Assembly: GCA_000759755.1 (NCBI GenBank)
Contig: BBMW01000015.1
Span: 124,001 to 188,000, forward strand
Origin: Citrobacter werkmanii NBRC 105721
GTDB taxonomy: Bacteria > Pseudomonadota > Gammaproteobacteria > Enterobacterales > Enterobacteriaceae
DNA length: 64,000 nt
Direction: 5' to 3'
The notes beneath the pieces are model-generated. The model saw nothing but the letters and a program-made list of their open reading frames with translations. It was not told where the DNA came from and did no database searches. Of the stretch, positions 24,251-35,811 are shown piece after piece. The stretch's first letter is position 1. Every line of letters starts with the position of its first letter. The translations under genes and the position numbers were made by a program.

Positions 24251-24277
24251 AACCCGCGCCGTTGCGCGGGTTTTTTT
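24251..24277 (+). terminator. leu operon attenuator
   Basis: A GC-rich hairpin, CCCGCGC (24253-24259) / GCGCGGG (24264-24270) with a CGTT loop, is followed by seven T. It begins 21 bases after leuL and ends 41 bases before leuA. This is the classic transcription attenuator of the leucine operon. Confidence 0.93.
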
Positions 24278-24318
24278 ATGCTCGAAGCAAGGCGCCCTAA
24301 AGACCAAGGACCTAAACC

Positions 24319-26981
<2,663 letters not shown>

Positions 26982-26983
26982 TC

Positions 26984-28384
26984 ATGGCCAAAACGTTATA
27001 CGAAAAATTATTTGATGCGCACGTAGTCTTTGAGGCGCAAAACGAAACCCCGCTGCTGTATATCGACCGCCATCTGGTGCATGAAGTCACCTCTCCGCAG
27101 GCGTTTGATGGTCTGCGCGCACATGGCCGTCAGGTGCGCCAGCCGGGTAAAACCTTCGCCACCATGGACCACAACGTCTCCACGCAGACCAAAGACATTA
27201 ACGCCTCCGGCGAAATGGCGCGTATTCAGATGCAGGAATTGATCAAAAACTGCAATGAATTTGGCGTCGAACTGTACGACCTGAACCACCCGTACCAGGG
27301 TATCGTGCATGTGATGGGGCCTGAACAAGGCGTAACGTTGCCGGGAATGACCATCGTCTGTGGTGACTCCCACACAGCCACCCACGGCGCGTTCGGCGCG
27401 CTGGCGTTCGGTATCGGCACGTCAGAAGTTGAACACGTGCTGGCAACGCAAACCCTGAAACAGGGCCGCGCCAAAACCATGAAGATTGAAGTCAACGGCA
27501 AAGCAGCGCCGGGCATCACAGCGAAAGATATCGTGCTGGCGATTATCGGTAAAACCGGCAGCGCGGGCGGTACCGGGCACGTGGTTGAATTTTGCGGCGA
27601 AGCCATCCGTGCGCTGAGCATGGAAGGCCGCATGACCCTGTGTAACATGGCCATTGAAATGGGGGCCAAAGCGGGTCTGGTCGCACCGGATGAAACCACG
27701 TTCAACTATGTGCAAGGTCGTTTACACGCACCGAAGGGCGAGGATTTTGCCCACGCGGTTGAGTACTGGAAAACGCTGCAAACCGACGACGGCGCAACGT
27801 TTGATACCGTCGTCACCCTGCAAGCAGAAGAGATCGCGCCGCAGGTGACCTGGGGAACGAATCCGGGTCAAGTGATCTCGGTGAACGATACTATTCCCGA
27901 TCCGGCGTCATTTACTGATCCCGTTGAGCGCGCATCGGCAGAAAAAGCGCTGGCGTATATGGGGCTGAAACCGGGCATTCCGTTAACAGAAGTGGCTATC
28001 GATAAAGTGTTTATCGGTTCCTGCACCAACTCGCGCATTGAAGATTTACGCGCTGCGGCGGAAATCGCCAAAGGCCGCAAAGTCGCGCCGGGCGTACAGG
28101 CACTGGTGGTACCGGGTTCTGGTCCGGTGAAAGCGCAGGCGGAAGCGGAAGGTCTGGACAAGATCTTTATCGAAGCAGGATTTGAATGGCGCTTACCGGG
28201 CTGTTCCATGTGTCTGGCCATGAATAATGACCGCCTGAACCCAGGCGAGCGCTGCGCATCCACCAGCAACCGTAACTTTGAAGGTCGTCAGGGCCGCGGT
28301 GGTCGTACGCACTTAGTCAGTCCGGCCATGGCTGCCGCTGCCGCCGTCACCGGACATTTTGCCGATATTCGCAGCATCAAATAA
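26984..28384 (+). CDS. leuC: 3-isopropylmalate dehydratase, large subunit
   Basis: LeuC, with LeuD, isomerises 2-isopropylmalate to 3-isopropylmalate using a [4Fe-4S] cluster of the aconitase type. The 466-residue protein has the three cluster cysteines: one in [13 protein letters not shown] near residue 347 and two in [15 protein letters not shown] near 407 and 410. The substrate-binding [20 protein letters not shown] is near residue 126. It starts two bases after leuB. Confidence 0.98.
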   Translation: MAKTLYEKLFDAHVVFEAQNETPLLYIDRHLVHEVTSPQAFDGLRAHGRQVRQPGKTFATMDHNVSTQTKDINASGEMARIQMQELIKNCNEFGVELYDLNHPYQGIVHVMGPEQGVTLPGMTIVCGDSHTATHGAFGALAFGIGTSEVEHVLATQTLKQGRAKTMKIEVNGKAAPGITAKDIVLAIIGKTGSAGGTGHVVEFCGEAIRALSMEGRMTLCNMAIEMGAKAGLVAPDETTFNYVQGRLHAPKGEDFAHAVEYWKTLQTDDGATFDTVVTLQAEEIAPQVTWGTNPGQVISVNDTIPDPASFTDPVERASAEKALAYMGLKPGIPLTEVAIDKVFIGSCTNSRIEDLRAAAEIAKGRKVAPGVQALVVPGSGPVKAQAEAEGLDKIFIEAGFEWRLPGCSMCLAMNNDRLNPGERCASTSNRNFEGRQGRGGRTHLVSPAMAAAAAVTGHFADIRSIK

Positions 28385-28394
28385 GGAAACTACC

Positions 28395-29000
28395 ATGGCA
28401 GAGAAATTTACCCAGCATACCGGCCTGGTTGTCCCACTGGATGCCGCCAACGTTGATACCGACGCAATTATTCCTAAACAGTTTTTGCAGAAGGTTACGC
28501 GCACCGGTTTTGGCGCTCATCTGTTTAACGACTGGCGTTTCCTGGACGAAAAGGGGCAACAGCCTAATCCAGAGTTTGTGCTGAACTTTCCGGAATATAA
28601 AGGCGCGTCGATTCTGCTGGCGCGGGAAAACTTTGGCTGCGGCTCTTCACGCGAACATGCGCCGTGGGCGCTGACCGATTACGGCTTTAAAGTGGTGATC
28701 GCGCCAAGCTTCGCCGACATCTTCTACGGCAACAGTTTCAACAACCAACTGCTGCCGGTGAAATTAAGCGACGAACAGGTCGATGAGCTGTTCAACCTGG
28801 TCAAAGCCAATCCGGGGATTACATTTGAAGTGGATCTGGTCGCGCAAGTAGTGAAAGCGGGCGATAAGTCCTACAGCTTTAAGATCGACGGCTTCCGTCG
28901 CCACTGCATGCTGAACGGTCTGGACAGCATCGGGCTGACGCTGCAGCACGAATCGGCCATCACCGAGTACGAAGACAAGCAGCCCGCGTTTATGCGCTAG
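28395..29000 (+). CDS. leuD: 3-isopropylmalate dehydratase, small subunit
   Basis: LeuD supplies the swivelling domain that completes the isopropylmalate isomerase with LeuC. The ATG at 28395 gives [20 protein letters not shown] and the family length of 201 residues, with AAGGAAAC upstream. An in-frame ATG at 28359 would lie inside leuC and add 12 unmatched residues. The signature [20 protein letters not shown] is near residue 75. It is the last gene of the operon and a REP-like hairpin follows. Confidence 0.97.
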   Translation: MAEKFTQHTGLVVPLDAANVDTDAIIPKQFLQKVTRTGFGAHLFNDWRFLDEKGQQPNPEFVLNFPEYKGASILLARENFGCGSSREHAPWALTDYGFKVVIAPSFADIFYGNSFNNQLLPVKLSDEQVDELFNLVKANPGITFEVDLVAQVVKAGDKSYSFKIDGFRRHCMLNGLDSIGLTLQHESAITEYEDKQPAFMR

Positions 29001-29004
29001 TCAT

Positions 29005-29036
29005 TGTTGTGCCGGATGCGCTGCGCATCCGGCAAC
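29005..29036. repeat. REP-type hairpin between leuD and setA
   Basis: A 10-bp perfect stem, GCCGGATGCG (29011-29020) and CGCATCCGGC (29024-29033), with a 3-base loop, lies between convergent leuD and setA. It has the GCCGGATGCG consensus of a REP unit. Neither side has a T-run, so termination here would need Rho. Confidence 0.8.
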
Positions 29037-29040
29037 ATGA

Positions 29041-30219
29041 TTAAACGTCCTTCACCCGCCCGGTCATCCACAGCGTGACCACCGAAATCGCCGCAATCAC
29101 CCAGTAAACGGCAAAATGCCCGTAGCTTTGGGCAACCGCCCCCTGAATCACTCCCGCCAGAATCACGCCCGTTGAAATACTGTTGGTGAATAATGTGGTC
29201 GCAGAACCCGCGCGCCCCGGCATCAGATCCTGAAACCACAGCATTCCTATTCCGGCGATAATGCCGATAAACACCGCGTTAAACAGTTGCAGAACCAGCA
29301 GCGCCGTGCGGCTGTGAAAGAAGATCAAACCGAGATAAAACAGTACGCCCGCCGCTACGGCCGCAATCATCATGCGCCGCTTGCCAAAGCGTTTCACATA
29401 GTAGCCCGCCAGAATCATCGCCGGAATTTCCAGCCCGGCCGCGGTGCCCATCAGGATCCCGGCCAGCTTGTCCGGTAAACCCAGTTCAAGGCTGATCCAC
29501 AGCGGCATATCGATGATGTACATGGTGTTGCAGGTCCACATCAGCGTGGAGGCAATAAACAGCATGCGTACATTTTTGTCCTGCCAACCGCCAGCCTGTT
29601 CCAGCGGCACATCGACAGGTTGTTCCACCCGCGCCACAGACGGCAGTATCAGCGCGATTAGCACGAGGCTAATAGCAAAAATGCCTGCGGCAATGGAAAA
29701 CATCGCCGTGAAGCCGTAATTCAGCGCCAGCATAAAGGCCAGCGGCGGCCCAATCACCCAGGCCAGCGAAAGCTGCGCACGCATCACCGAGCTAAACATC
29801 ACTACTTCACGCGCCGAGCTATCGGCATATTCCCGCGCCAGCGCAAACAGCTGCGGCATGGCGGTATTCGCCAGCGAAGCCAGCAGCACACCGCAGGTGA
29901 TCAGAGTGAGATAGTGGCGATTAAAGGCAAACAGCAGCGCGTTGCCGATTGCCATCAAACAACAGAACATGATCAGTTTGCGCCGATCGCCCTGACTGTC
30001 GGATCGTTTCGCCAGACCAAGGCTGACTCCGATCCCGGCAATGGCGTTGACGGTGTAAAACAGCCCGACCCAAAATGGCTGCGCCCCGACTTCACGGCTC
30101 AGAAACAGGCTCAGCGTGGGAGCCTGCAACGCCCCGGCCACGCCCATCATAAAAGCGACCAGCATAAATGCCGCGTAAACGCCGTTGAGGCGCCGTCCCA
30201 TGGTCATAATCCAGAGCAT
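29041..30219 (-). CDS. setA: Sugar efflux transporter SetA
   Basis: SetA is a major facilitator protein of the inner membrane that exports sugars such as lactose and glucose analogues. The 392 residues begin MLWIMTMGRRLNGVYAAFML, with AAAAGGAAAG upstream, and contain about 12 hydrophobic segments with the loop AKRSDSQGDRRK after the second. It lies directly downstream of the small RNA SgrS on the same strand. In E. coli sgrS-setA are co-transcribed when SgrR senses glucose-phosphate stress, which fits the 28-bp gap here. Confidence 0.97.
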   Translation of the reverse strand: MLWIMTMGRRLNGVYAAFMLVAFMMGVAGALQAPTLSLFLSREVGAQPFWVGLFYTVNAIAGIGVSLGLAKRSDSQGDRRKLIMFCCLMAIGNALLFAFNRHYLTLITCGVLLASLANTAMPQLFALAREYADSSAREVVMFSSVMRAQLSLAWVIGPPLAFMLALNYGFTAMFSIAAGIFAISLVLIALILPSVARVEQPVDVPLEQAGGWQDKNVRMLFIASTLMWTCNTMYIIDMPLWISLELGLPDKLAGILMGTAAGLEIPAMILAGYYVKRFGKRRMMIAAVAAGVLFYLGLIFFHSRTALLVLQLFNAVFIGIIAGIGMLWFQDLMPGRAGSATTLFTNSISTGVILAGVIQGAVAQSYGHFAVYWVIAAISVVTLWMTGRVKDV

Positions 30220-30246
30220 ATCTTTCCTTTTAAGCGCAGCTGAAAC

Positions 30247-30489
30247 GAAAAAAGCCAGCAGATAATACCTGCTGGCGCGGCGATTAACACCAATACTCAG
30301 TCACACATGATGTCTGCAACTCGCAATTCGGAGGTCAGGCTGTCACCTCCCACTGCATCAGTTCTTCAAGCATCTTTAAGCGCTGCGGTGCGCTCAGGCA
30401 AGCCAACCAGGACGATTTTTCCGTCGCAGTAAAGTACTTCAACCAGAACTGACGCATAGATGACCCCTTCGTTGTCTCATCGCTTCATC
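30247..30489 (-). ncRNA. sgrS: Small RNA SgrS
   Basis: SgrS is an Hfq-dependent RNA made during glucose-phosphate stress. It pairs with ptsG mRNA to stop glucose uptake. The pairing segment GTGTGACTGAGTATTGGTGT (complement of 30287-30306) is identical, as I remember it, to the E. coli sequence. The 3' end is a terminator stem GCCAGCAG/CTGCTGGC (30254-30261 and 30269-30276) followed by six T. The 5' end is set at 30489 because GATGAAGC matches the E. coli start. The predicted length is about 243 nt, and the RNA also encodes SgrT. It is divergent from its activator sgrR. Confidence 0.93.
30335..30457 (-). CDS. sgrT: SgrT peptide encoded within SgrS
   Basis: The 5' part of SgrS contains a 40-codon frame: MRQFWLKYFTATEKSSWLAC, then LSAPQRLKMLEELMQWEVTA. 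SgrT inhibits the glucose transporter EIICB-Glc directly, a second arm of the same stress response. The MRQF...YFTAT start, the LS.PQRL.MLE.LMQW core and the position inside SgrS match the family; the E. coli peptide has 43 residues. AAGGGG precedes the ATG by about 6 bases. The end is shorter and different from E. coli. Confidence 0.88.
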   Translation of the reverse strand: MRQFWLKYFTATEKSSWLACLSAPQRLKMLEELMQWEVTA

Positions 30490-30556
30490 GGAATCTATTA
30501 TTGGCTTAATATAGGGATAATAAAATTGCTGAGTTTTCCGCAGGAGTTCCCCTTTT

Positions 30557-32212
30557 ATGTCTTCTGGTCGTTTGCAACAACAGTTCATCCGTCTGTGGCA
30601 ATGCTGTGACGGCAAAACGCAAGACACGACGCTGAACGAACTGGCGGAGCTGCTGAGCTGCTCGCGCCGTCATATGCGCACCCTGCTTAATACCATGCAG
30701 GATCGCGGCTGGTTAACGTGGGAAGCCGAAGTTGGGCGGGGTAAACGCTCGCGCCTGACATTCCTCTATACCGGGCTGGCGCTCCAGCAGCAGCGAGCAG
30801 AAGACCTGCTGGAACAGGATCGTATCGATCAACTGGTACAACTGGTCGGTGATAAAACGGCCGTCAGACAAATGCTGGTTTCCCACCTGGGACGCAGTTT
30901 TCGCCAGGGGCGGCACATCATGCGCGTCCTCTATTATCGTCCTATGCGCAATCTGCTCCCCGGCACGGCGTTACGCCGCTCCGAAACCCATATTGCCCGG
31001 CAAATCTTCAGTTCCTTAATTCTGGTAAATGAGGAAAATGGGGAACTGGAAGCCGACATCGCCCATCATTGGCAACAGATTTCGCCTTTACACTGGCGAT
31101 TCTTCCTGCGCCCGGGGATCCATTTCCACCATGGCCGCGAGCTGGAAATGGAGGATGTCATTACCTCGCTACAGCGTATCAACACGCTGCCGTTGTACTC
31201 GCACATTACGCAAATCGTCTCCCCCACCGCCTGGACGCTGGATATCCATCTTGCCCAACCGGACCGCTGGCTTCCCTGGCTACTGGGGCAAGTCCCCGCC
31301 ATGATCCTGCCACGAGAATGGGAAACGCTAAGTAACTTCTCCAGCCATCCGATTGGCACCGGCCCATATGCCGTGATGCGCAATACTAATAACCAACTAA
31401 AAATTCGCGCATTTGATGATTACTTCGGCTACCGGGCGCTGATCGATGAAGTTAACGTTTGGGTATTACCTGACATCGGCGAAGAGCCGGGCGGCGGCTT
31501 GACGCTAAAAGGTCCCACGGAAGATGAAAAAGCGATCGAAAGCCGCCTCGAAGAAGGCTGCTATTACCTGTTGTTTGATGCGCGAACCCATCGTGGCGCG
31601 AACCAGGAGGTTCGCGAGTGGGCAAGCCGCGTTCTTTCACCGACAAATTTAATCTGTCACGCCGACGAACAGTACCAACGACTGTGGTTTCCCGCCTATG
31701 GGTTACTCCCCCGCTGGCACCACGCCAAACCCGGACATGGCGAAAAACCGGCCGGGCTGGAAACGCTAACGCTCACTTACTATCGCGATCACATCGAACA
31801 CCGAATTATCGCGCAGATCATGAAAACGCTGCTGGCGGAACATCAGGTACAGTTAAATATTCAGGAGATCGACTACGATCAGTGGCATGCAGGTGAAATA
31901 GTCAGTGATATCTGGCTCAACAGCGCCAACTTTACCCTCCCGCTGGATTTCTCATTGTTCGCGCATCTCTGCGAAGTCCCATTACTGCAAAACTGTATCT
32001 CGCGTGACTGGGAAAACGATGCCGCCCGTTGGCGAACCGGTGAAATGAGCCTGGCGGCATGGTGCCAACAGTTGCTCGCCACAAAGGCCATTGTGCCGTT
32101 GATCCACCACTGGCTGATCATTCAGGGCCAGCGCAGTATGCGCGGGCTACGCATGAATACCCTCGGCTGGTTTGATTTTAAATCGGCATGGTTTGCGCCG
32201 CCGGATCCATAA
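30557..32212 (+). CDS. sgrR: SgrR, activator of sgrS
   Basis: SgrR activates sgrS-setA transcription when sugar phosphates accumulate. The 551-residue length equals that of E. coli. The N-terminal winged-helix domain (about residues 1-110) begins [20 protein letters not shown] with the helix-turn-helix [19 protein letters not shown]. The rest resembles family 5 extracellular solute-binding proteins, here used as a cytoplasmic sensor. It is divergent from sgrS with an AT-rich gap of about 67 bp that must hold both promoters. Confidence 0.97.
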   Translation: MSSGRLQQQFIRLWQCCDGKTQDTTLNELAELLSCSRRHMRTLLNTMQDRGWLTWEAEVGRGKRSRLTFLYTGLALQQQRAEDLLEQDRIDQLVQLVGDKTAVRQMLVSHLGRSFRQGRHIMRVLYYRPMRNLLPGTALRRSETHIARQIFSSLILVNEENGELEADIAHHWQQISPLHWRFFLRPGIHFHHGRELEMEDVITSLQRINTLPLYSHITQIVSPTAWTLDIHLAQPDRWLPWLLGQVPAMILPREWETLSNFSSHPIGTGPYAVMRNTNNQLKIRAFDDYFGYRALIDEVNVWVLPDIGEEPGGGLTLKGPTEDEKAIESRLEEGCYYLLFDARTHRGANQEVREWASRVLSPTNLICHADEQYQRLWFPAYGLLPRWHHAKPGHGEKPAGLETLTLTYYRDHIEHRIIAQIMKTLLAEHQVQLNIQEIDYDQWHAGEIVSDIWLNSANFTLPLDFSLFAHLCEVPLLQNCISRDWENDAARWRTGEMSLAAWCQQLLATKAIVPLIHHWLIIQGQRSMRGLRMNTLGWFDFKSAWFAPPDP

Positions 32213-32263
32213 GAGCCAGCTCTTAATTGCTGCCCGGCAACAAAATCACTACACTAACGCCGT

Positions 32264-32472
32264 TCTCAACGGGGTGCTAAATAAAAAACATACACAAAAT
32301 CATTCATGATGCCTCAAGGCGGCAAGCGAGTGAATCCCCAGGAGCATAGATAACTATGTGACTGGGGTAAGCGAGCGCAGCCAACACAGAGGCAGCGTGA
32401 ATGATGAAGTGTATGGGCTGAGAGATACCCGTCGAACCTGATCCGGATAATGCCGGCGAAGGGATTTGAGGC
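32264..32472 (+). promoter_or_regulatory. TPP riboswitch of thiBPQ, interrupted by an ERIC element
   Basis: All conserved parts of the thiamine pyrophosphate aptamer are present. P1 is CTCAA (32265-32269) with TTGAG (32466-32470). P2 is CGGG (32270-32273) with CCCG (32428-32431). The pyrimidine-binding CTGAGA follows at 32418-32423. The diphosphate-binding arm ACCTGATCCGGATAATGCCGG...GCGAAGGGA ends at about 32464. Between GGGGTGC and GGCTGAGA, where E. coli has a short P3 hairpin of about 20 nt, there are 11 A-rich bases and a full 127-bp ERIC. In E. coli this leader also yields the short RNA SroA. Confidence 0.93.
32289..32415 (+). repeat. ERIC element (127 bp) inside the thiB riboswitch
   Basis: The length is exactly the canonical 127 bp, from CATACAC to GTGTATG. 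The core GTGAATCCCCAGGAGC and GTGACTGGGGTAAGCG match the conserved centre of the Enterobacterial Repetitive Intergenic Consensus. It is a nested inverted repeat: CATACAC/GTGTATG, ATCATTCA/TGAATGAT (32299-32306 and 32398-32405), TGCCTC/GAGGCA (32310-32315 and 32389-32394), CCCCAG/CTGGGG (32336-32341 and 32362-32367), and CATAG/CTATG around an ATAA loop (32345-32358). Confidence 0.95.
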
Positions 32473-32512
32473 TTATCTCAAGTCCTTTGCCACCCAACTC
32501 TTGAGGTGCAAA

Positions 32513-33496
32513 GTGTTTAAAAAATGTCTTCCGCTTTTACTGCTGTGCGCAGCGCCTGCCTTCGCCAAACCGGTACTGACCGTCTATACCTACGATTCGT
32601 TCGCCGCGGACTGGGGCCCTGGCCCGACAATCAAAAAAGCCTTTGAAGCTGACTGCAACTGCGAACTGAAGCTGGTCGCGCTGGAAGATGGCGTCTCGCT
32701 GCTTAACCGCCTGCGCATGGAAGGAAAAAACAGCAAAGCCGACGTCGTACTGGGACTGGATAACAACCTGCTGGACGCCGCCACGCAAACCAAACTGTTC
32801 GCCAAAAGCGGTGTACCAGGTGACGCCATTAACGTGCCCGGCGGCTGGAAAAACGATACCTTCGTTCCGTTTGACTACGGCTATTTCGCCTTCGTTTACG
32901 ATAAGAACAAGCTGAAGAATCCGCCCAAAAGTCTGAAAGAACTGGTCGAAAGCGATCAGAAATGGCGCGTCATTTATCAGGATCCACGCACCAGCACGCC
33001 AGGGCTGGGCCTGCTGTTATGGATGCAGAAAGTTTATGGCGACAAAGCGCCGGAGGCGTGGCAGAAACTGGCGGCCAAAACCGTCACCGTCACCAAGGGC
33101 TGGAGCGAAGCCTACGGCCTGTTCCTGAAAGGTGAAAGCGATCTGGTACTGAGCTACACCACCTCTCCGGCTTATCACATCATTGACGAGAAAAAAGATA
33201 ACTACGCCGCCGCCAACTTTAGTGAAGGTCACTATTTGCAGGTGGAAGTTGCCGCCCGCACCGCGGCCAGCAAGCAGCCGGAACTGGCTGAGAAATTCCT
33301 GAAATTTATGGTGTCACCGGCATTCCAGAATGCCATTCCGACCGGCAACTGGATGTATCCGGTGACGCAGGTTGCTCTTCCGCCAGGATTTGAGCAACTG
33401 AATAAACCGGCCACCGCGCTGGAATTTACCCCGCAGCAGGTTGCGGCCCAGCGTCAGACATGGATCAGCGAATGGCAACGCGCCGTCAGCCGTTAA
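32513..33496 (+). CDS. thiB: Thiamine ABC transporter, periplasmic binding protein
   Basis: ThiB (TbpA) binds thiamine, its monophosphate and diphosphate in the periplasm and hands them to ThiPQ. I chose the GTG at 32513, which gives a signal peptide (VFKKCLPLLLLCAAPAFA, cleavage before KPVLTVYTYDSF) and 327 residues, as in E. coli, where the start is also GTG. GAGG lies 7 bases upstream. Earlier in-frame codons are part of the riboswitch. Conserved stretches include YTYDSFAADWGPGP, GLDNNLLDAA, VPFDYGYFAFVYD and the late TGNWMYPV. Confidence 0.97.
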   Translation: MFKKCLPLLLLCAAPAFAKPVLTVYTYDSFAADWGPGPTIKKAFEADCNCELKLVALEDGVSLLNRLRMEGKNSKADVVLGLDNNLLDAATQTKLFAKSGVPGDAINVPGGWKNDTFVPFDYGYFAFVYDKNKLKNPPKSLKELVESDQKWRVIYQDPRTSTPGLGLLLWMQKVYGDKAPEAWQKLAAKTVTVTKGWSEAYGLFLKGESDLVLSYTTSPAYHIIDEKKDNYAAANFSEGHYLQVEVAARTAASKQPELAEKFLKFMVSPAFQNAIPTGNWMYPVTQVALPPGFEQLNKPATALEFTPQQVAAQRQTWISEWQRAVSR

Positions 33497-35082
33497 TTCC
33501 CGGCTGGCTGGTTCCCGGGCTTTCTGCCGCCACGCTGATGGTCGCAGTTGCCCTGGCCGCGTTCCTGGCGCTATGGTTTAACGCCCCACAAGGTGACTGG
33601 CTCTCGCTGTGGCGAGACGACTACCTGTGGCACGTGGTGCGTTTTTCTTTCTGGCAGGCTTTTTTATCCGCAGTGTTGTCGGTTGTCCCGGCAATTTTCC
33701 TTGCCAGAGCACTTTATCGCCGCCGTTTCCCTGGACGTCTGGCGCTGCTACGCCTGTGCGCGATGACGCTAATCCTGCCGGTGTTGGTCGCGGTCTTTGG
33801 CATCCTGAGCGTGTATGGCCGTCAGGGTTGGTTAGCCTCGCTCTGGCAGACATTCGGGCTGGAGTGGACGTTTTCGCCGTACGGTTTGCAGGGCATCCTG
33901 CTGGCGCACGTTTTTTTCAATCTGCCGATGGCCAGCCGTCTGCTGTTGCAGTCGCTGGAAAATATTCCCGGCGAACAGCGACAGTTAGCCGCTCAGTTGG
34001 GTATCCGCGGCTGGCATTTCTTCCGCTTTGTCGAATGGCCATGGTTACGCCGTCAAATCCTTCCCGTCGCGGCGCTCATCTTTATGCTGTGCTTCGCCAG
34101 CTTTGCCACCGTTTTGTCGCTGGGTGGCGGGCCGCAGGCCACTACCATTGAGTTGGCTATCTATCAGGCGCTGAACTTTGATTACGATCCCGCCCGTGCC
34201 GCGATGCTGGCGTTGATCCAGATGCTGTGTTGTTTAGCGCTGGTGCTCCTCAGCCAACGCCTGAGCCGCGCCATTGCGCCGGGCACCACGCTGGTTCAGG
34301 GCTGGCGCGATCCCGACGATCGTTTGCACAGCCGTCTGGCCGACTCGCTGCTGATTATTCTGGCCCTGCTGCTGTTGCTGCCGCCGCTGCTGGCAGTGCT
34401 TGTCGATGGTCTTAACAGCCAGGTACTGGAAGTGCTTATGCAGCCGGTTCTGTGGCAGGCATTGGGAACCTCACTGCGCATCGCGCTGGCGGCAGGGGCA
34501 TTGTGCGTGATACTCACCATGATGCTGTTATGGAGCAGTCGCGAACTGCGCGCCCGACAGCAGATTCTGGCAGGCCAGATGCTGGAGCTTAGCGGCATGA
34601 TGATCCTCGCCATGCCGGGCATCGTGTTAGCTACCGGCTTCTTTCTGCTGCTCAATAACACCGTTGGACTCCCCGAATCTGCCGACGGCATTGTGATTTT
34701 CACCAACGCGCTGATGGCGATCCCTTACGCGCTGAAGGTACTGGAAAACCCAATGCGTGACGTGACCGCACGCTACAGTATGCTGTGCCAGTCGTTGGGA
34801 ATTGAGGGATGGTCGCGCCTGAAAGTGGTTGAACTGCGGGCACTAAAACGTCCGCTGGCGCAGGCGATGGCGTTTGCCTGTGTATTGTCGATTGGCGACT
34901 TTGGCGTGGTGGCGTTATTTGGCAATGAGGATTTCCGCACCCTGCCGTTTTATTTATATCAGCAGATTGGATCTTATCGCAGTCAGGATGGCGCGGTTAC
35001 GGCGCTCTTGCTGCTGATCCTGTGTTTTACGCTGTTTACCGTTATTGAGAAATTGCCGGGTCGAAATGTTAAAACTGATTGA
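33472..35082 (+). CDS. thiP: Thiamine ABC transporter, permease
   Basis: ThiP forms the inner membrane channel of the thiamine importer. It is a fused double permease of 536 residues with about 12 membrane segments. Each half carries the loop that docks the ATPase: [24 protein letters not shown] near residue 175 and [25 protein letters not shown] near 440. I chose the ATG at 33472 ([16 protein letters not shown]), which overlaps the thiB end by 25 bases. A start four codons earlier is possible but not matched in the family. Confidence 0.96.
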   Translation: MATRRQPLIPGWLVPGLSAATLMVAVALAAFLALWFNAPQGDWLSLWRDDYLWHVVRFSFWQAFLSAVLSVVPAIFLARALYRRRFPGRLALLRLCAMTLILPVLVAVFGILSVYGRQGWLASLWQTFGLEWTFSPYGLQGILLAHVFFNLPMASRLLLQSLENIPGEQRQLAAQLGIRGWHFFRFVEWPWLRRQILPVAALIFMLCFASFATVLSLGGGPQATTIELAIYQALNFDYDPARAAMLALIQMLCCLALVLLSQRLSRAIAPGTTLVQGWRDPDDRLHSRLADSLLIILALLLLLPPLLAVLVDGLNSQVLEVLMQPVLWQALGTSLRIALAAGALCVILTMMLLWSSRELRARQQILAGQMLELSGMMILAMPGIVLATGFFLLLNNTVGLPESADGIVIFTNALMAIPYALKVLENPMRDVTARYSMLCQSLGIEGWSRLKVVELRALKRPLAQAMAFACVLSIGDFGVVALFGNEDFRTLPFYLYQQIGSYRSQDGAVTALLLLILCFTLFTVIEKLPGRNVKTD

Positions 35083-35773
35083 TATCACATGGCTTTACCA
35101 CCATTTGCCCATGCGCTTTACGCTGTCAGTCTCGCGCGGTGAGCAGGTAGCAATACTCGGGCCCAGCGGTGCCGGGAAAAGTACGTTGCTGAATCTGATT
35201 GCCGGCTTTCTCACGCCTGCCAGCGGCACAATGATGATTGAAGGTGAAGATCACACCGCAACGCCTCCTTCGCGTCGTCCCGTCTCCATGCTGTTTCAGG
35301 AAAACAATCTGTTCAGCCATCTGAGCGTGTGGCAAAACATCGGCCTGGGTCTTGATCCGGGTTTAAAACTGAACGCGCTTCAGCGGGAGAAAATGCACAA
35401 CATCGCCCGGCAAATGGGGCTCGATTCATTGCTGGAGCGACTCCCCGGTGAGCTTTCCGGCGGGCAGCGACAACGCGTGGCGCTGGCGCGTTGTCTGGTG
35501 CGGGAGCAACCCATATTGCTGCTCGATGAACCGTTCTCTGCGCTCGATCCCGCCCTGCGTCAGGAGATGTTAACCCTGGTCGCCGAGGTCTGCCGTGATA
35601 AGCAGCTTACGCTGCTGATGGTTTCCCACAGCGTAGAAGATGCGGCGCGAATTGCGCCCCGGTCAATCGTCGTCGCCGACGGACGCATTGCATGGCAAGG
35701 CAAAACAGACGAGCTACTAAGCGGTCAAGCCAGTGCCTCAGCGCTGTTAGGCATCAACCCTCATATTTCGTAG
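35066..35773 (+). CDS. thiQ: Thiamine ABC transporter, ATPase
   Basis: ThiQ powers thiamine uptake through ThiP. The ATG at 35066 ([18 protein letters not shown]) gives 235 residues and overlaps thiP by 17 bases; the frame is open further but lies inside thiP. Walker A is GPSGAGKST near residue 32, the signature is [15 protein letters not shown] near 128, Walker B is [13 protein letters not shown] near 148, and the switch His is in [13 protein letters not shown] palindrome follows at once. Confidence 0.96.
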   Translation: MLKLIDITWLYHHLPMRFTLSVSRGEQVAILGPSGAGKSTLLNLIAGFLTPASGTMMIEGEDHTATPPSRRPVSMLFQENNLFSHLSVWQNIGLGLDPGLKLNALQREKMHNIARQMGLDSLLERLPGELSGGQRQRVALARCLVREQPILLLDEPFSALDPALRQEMLTLVAEVCRDKQLTLLMVSHSVEDAARIAPRSIVVADGRIAWQGKTDELLSGQASASALLGINPHIS

Positions 35774-35802
35774 GCCGGATAAGGCGAAGCCGCCATCCGG
35801 CA
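35770..35802. repeat. REP element between thiQ and yabI
   Basis: GTAGGCCGGATAAGGCG with its inverted partner CGCCATCCGGCA forms a single REP unit overlapping the last bases of thiQ. It lies between the convergent thiQ and yabI. No T-run follows on either strand. Confidence 0.87.
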
Positions 35803-35811
35803 AAGGAATCG

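Noticed and set aside
32240-32510. thiB riboswitch as a decayed remnant
   Set aside because: Every conserved aptamer block and the P1 pairing are present on both sides of the ERIC, so decay is not supported by sequence.
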